This document shows positions 62,549-64,000 of a DNA stretch of 64,000 nt, piece after piece. Every line of letters begins with the position of its first letter. Position 1 is the first letter of the stretch. The notes beneath the pieces were generated by a model that searched no databases, was not told the origin of the DNA, and saw only the letters and a program-made list of their open reading frames with translations. The stretch covers positions 186,001-250,000 of the forward strand of contig JADJBE010000003.1 of NCBI GenBank assembly GCA_016703895.1. Direction: 5' to 3'. Position numbers and translations under genes: made by a program. Source of the DNA: Pseudomonadota bacterium (GTDB lineage Bacteria > Pseudomonadota > Gammaproteobacteria > Steroidobacterales > Steroidobacteraceae).

Positions 62549-63615
62549 GGTCGTGCATCCATCGGTTCAAAAAACTCGAGCATCGCGCCGTCCGGTGAAC
62601 GCACAGCAAGTGCGCGGACAGGGCCGTAGGGATTGAGCACGATTTCTCGCGCCGCGATCGTGGGCGCAATGCCGTGTTGCCTCAAGCGCGTCGTGATGCG
62701 CGCAAGATCACTCACGGGATAGCGCAAGCTGACAATGCCCCGATTGGGTGGCGTGGCAGCCGCGCCGACTGAGCGACCCTCGACGCCGCGCATTTGCACC
62801 GTTTCCACGGCGGTGGGCGAGTCTTTGCGGGGTGCAAAGATTGCAAACTCGAGCGGCGCGGCGACCACCAGGTTGGCCGGTGTACCAAAGTTGTTAGGCG
62901 CGCGGCGAGGATTGCTGAACGCACCGGAGTTGATCACCTCGAAGCCCAGCGCATCGACGTAGAAGTTGCGGGTACGGCTCAGATCCTGCACCGACTGCAT
63001 GGCGTTGAAGGGCCGGCGCAACTTGCGCAGATCATCGGCATCCGGCATGCGCGGCGCCAGGCGCTCGTAGACCGACACATTGACGCCGTCGGGGCCACGA
63101 AGAATCACGTTGCGCAGTTTGACGGGGCCGAAGTCGAAATCGACCGGCTCGTTGTAGCCGCTCCAGCCCAGTGCTTGCGCTGCCTGCCACACGCCGAGCG
63201 TGTCGTTGGAGCGCGTCATCACGCTCAGGATGCCACCTGTGTCCCACGGCTGCGCATTGGCTCGGATCGTGACCGAGTTGGGTGCCGCGAACTCGACCAG
63301 GCGAATCAGACCCGGCAAGGCGGAGTCCGCACCAATCAGTACCTCCCGATAGGGCTGCCGGGGCAGGCCGTAGAACGCGCCGATCGACGGGTCTGCCATG
63401 CCACGCCACAGAACTTGGTAGCCCGCGACCGTCGTAAAAAACTGCTCCAGCGCGGCGAGCGACTGCGTACTGATGAGCGCTTCTTGCCAGCCCGCATCCT
63501 GCGCGGCGGTGAGCACAATTGCGACACGCGGCTGCGGCACCGCGGCCGGCGCACTGGCCCAGTTTGCCGGCGCCAACGCCAGCGAGAGCAGTACGCAGGC
63601 CGCGCGCCGTATCAT
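62545..63615 (-). CDS. Exported VOC (glyoxalase/bleomycin-resistance fold) protein
   Basis: About 356 residues. ATG 63615 gives a signal peptide (MIRRAACVLLSLALAPANWASA). Two VOC modules follow: about 35-165 (VAIVLTAAQDAGWQ, GLIRLVEFAAPNSVTIRAN) and 185-350 (AMQSVQDLSRTRNFYVDALGFEVI, VSLRYPVSDLARITTRLRQHGI, AVRSPDGAMLEFFEP). Metal ligands are not all obvious, so the catalytic state is uncertain. Being exported is unusual among VOC proteins. Overlaps both neighbours by four bases. Confidence 0.8.
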   Translation of the reverse strand: MIRRAACVLLSLALAPANWASAPAAVPQPRVAIVLTAAQDAGWQEALISTQSLAALEQFFTTVAGYQVLWRGMADPSIGAFYGLPRQPYREVLIGADSALPGLIRLVEFAAPNSVTIRANAQPWDTGGILSVMTRSNDTLGVWQAAQALGWSGYNEPVDFDFGPVKLRNVILRGPDGVNVSVYERLAPRMPDADDLRKLRRPFNAMQSVQDLSRTRNFYVDALGFEVINSGAFSNPRRAPNNFGTPANLVVAAPLEFAIFAPRKDSPTAVETVQMRGVEGRSVGAAATPPNRGIVSLRYPVSDLARITTRLRQHGIAPTIAAREIVLNPYGPVRALAVRSPDGAMLEFFEPMDARP

Positions 63616-64000
63616 CTTTCGATCAACTCCAGCCACTCGCCAGCGGCGCCGACGCAGACGCGCGCGCGCCGACCGTGATAGGGCGGGGCTGCCAAGGTTT
63701 GCGCGGGAGCCAGCCAGGAATCGATCGAGTCTGGTAATTTCTCGACACCAAAAGAAATCATCGCGATGGCGGTGGGTAACTCCGTCTGCGACTCGCGCGG
63801 CAACGTCCCCTTCGGCATTTCATCAGCTTCGATGAACGATTGCCCGGCGAGCGTCATGGCGGCCAGCTTGTGGTGGGTGTCGTGCGGCAGGCCATGGGCC
63901 GCAGAAATTACCGAGATGACGCCGGGCACGGCGTCAGCTTTGGCGACGCCAAAGTGTTTGGAATAGAAAGCGTTGATCGACTCGCAAGTCTTGCCGCCGA
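63612..64000 (-). CDS. VOC-family protein, C-terminal part
   Basis: The frame enters from the right edge, so the N-terminus is missing; about 129 residues are visible. FYSKHFGVAKADAVPGVISVISAAHGLPHDTHHKLAAMTLAGQSFIEADEMP and the ending RRARVCVGAAGEWLELIER fit a VOC module (short beta-alpha-beta units ending in a G-WLELIE strand). It is the first visible gene of the overlapping operon running leftward. Confidence 0.7.
   Translation of the reverse strand, partial: GGKTCESINAFYSKHFGVAKADAVPGVISVISAAHGLPHDTHHKLAAMTLAGQSFIEADEMPKGTLPRESQTELPTAIAMISFGVEKLPDSIDSWLAPAQTLAAPPYHGRRARVCVGAAGEWLELIER

Noticed and set aside
6600..62900. Frequent TTG-TTA-G strings (Leu-TTA codons after TTG) noted through many genes
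   Set aside because: By rough estimate GTTAG is not more frequent than base composition predicts, and TTA occurs in other contexts too; I found no regulatory pattern.
1..64000. CRISPR arrays, insertion sequences or prophage genes
   Set aside because: No regularly spaced direct repeats, transposase or phage structural motifs were seen on either strand.

Overview
The window looks like a chromosomal piece from a GC-rich gammaproteobacterium of the Xanthomonadales/Nevskiales/Steroidobacter type. The reasons are the order thrS-infC-rpmI-rplT-pheST-ihfA-merR-tRNA-Pro, a fused aspartokinase/diaminopimelate decarboxylase (lysAC), a TrpR-family regulator heading hisGDCBHAFI, a homoserine acyltransferase/cystathionine gamma-synthase pair behind a SAM-I riboswitch, a TonB-ExbB-ExbD-ExbD-TPR energising system, and a TonB-dependent receptor at the left edge. 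The assignment rests on gene content and order; I could not run a phylogeny.

Layout. 1-5.7 kb: receptor fragment, aminotransferase, uvrB, tRNA-Val and a degenerate GGDEF/EAL protein. 5.9-10.6 kb: a three-gene signalling operon (response regulator, LysM-FecR envelope protein, CHASE2 histidine kinase). 10.6-18 kb: translation genes and IHF, closed by tRNA-Pro. 18-28.8 kb: mixed metabolic and envelope genes (two SDRs, apt, an L,D-transpeptidase, a DASS transporter, a lipocalin-like protein, an S41 protease, a membrane spermidine-synthase-like protein, a SAM hydrolase). 28.8-53.9 kb: an amino-acid biosynthesis island with lysAC, the complete his operon on the minus strand, metX-metB on the plus strand, a minus-strand ilvC-leuA-ilvE-leuC-leuD-leuB operon behind a classical leader-peptide attenuator, then an aminopeptidase, an EamA exporter and ilvD. 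54-58 kb: the Ton system. 58-59.5 kb: a degraded stretch in which a class A beta-lactamase remnant sits between two palindrome-clamped repeats. 59.5-64 kb: an overlapping operon of two VOC proteins, two paralogous methyltransferases and two paralogous small helical proteins, of unknown function.

Two points affect how the annotation is read. First, at least ten genes carry a single-base-type frameshift or stop, many of them at short homopolymers, including essential ones (infC, thrS) and several in the amino-acid pathways. Sequencing or assembly error is the simplest cause, so I give the full span for each and mark the break. Second, two genes (hisF and an SDR) have no ATG, GTG or TTG at the expected start but have a good Shine-Dalgarno before ATT, and infC begins with ATC.

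The best candidates for something not previously described are the two covarying palindromic elements at 58.0-59.2 kb and the methyltransferase/VOC/helical-protein operon at 59.5-64 kb. The ilv/leu attenuator, the SAM-I riboswitch and the catalytically dead HAD domain of HisB are also well supported by the sequence.
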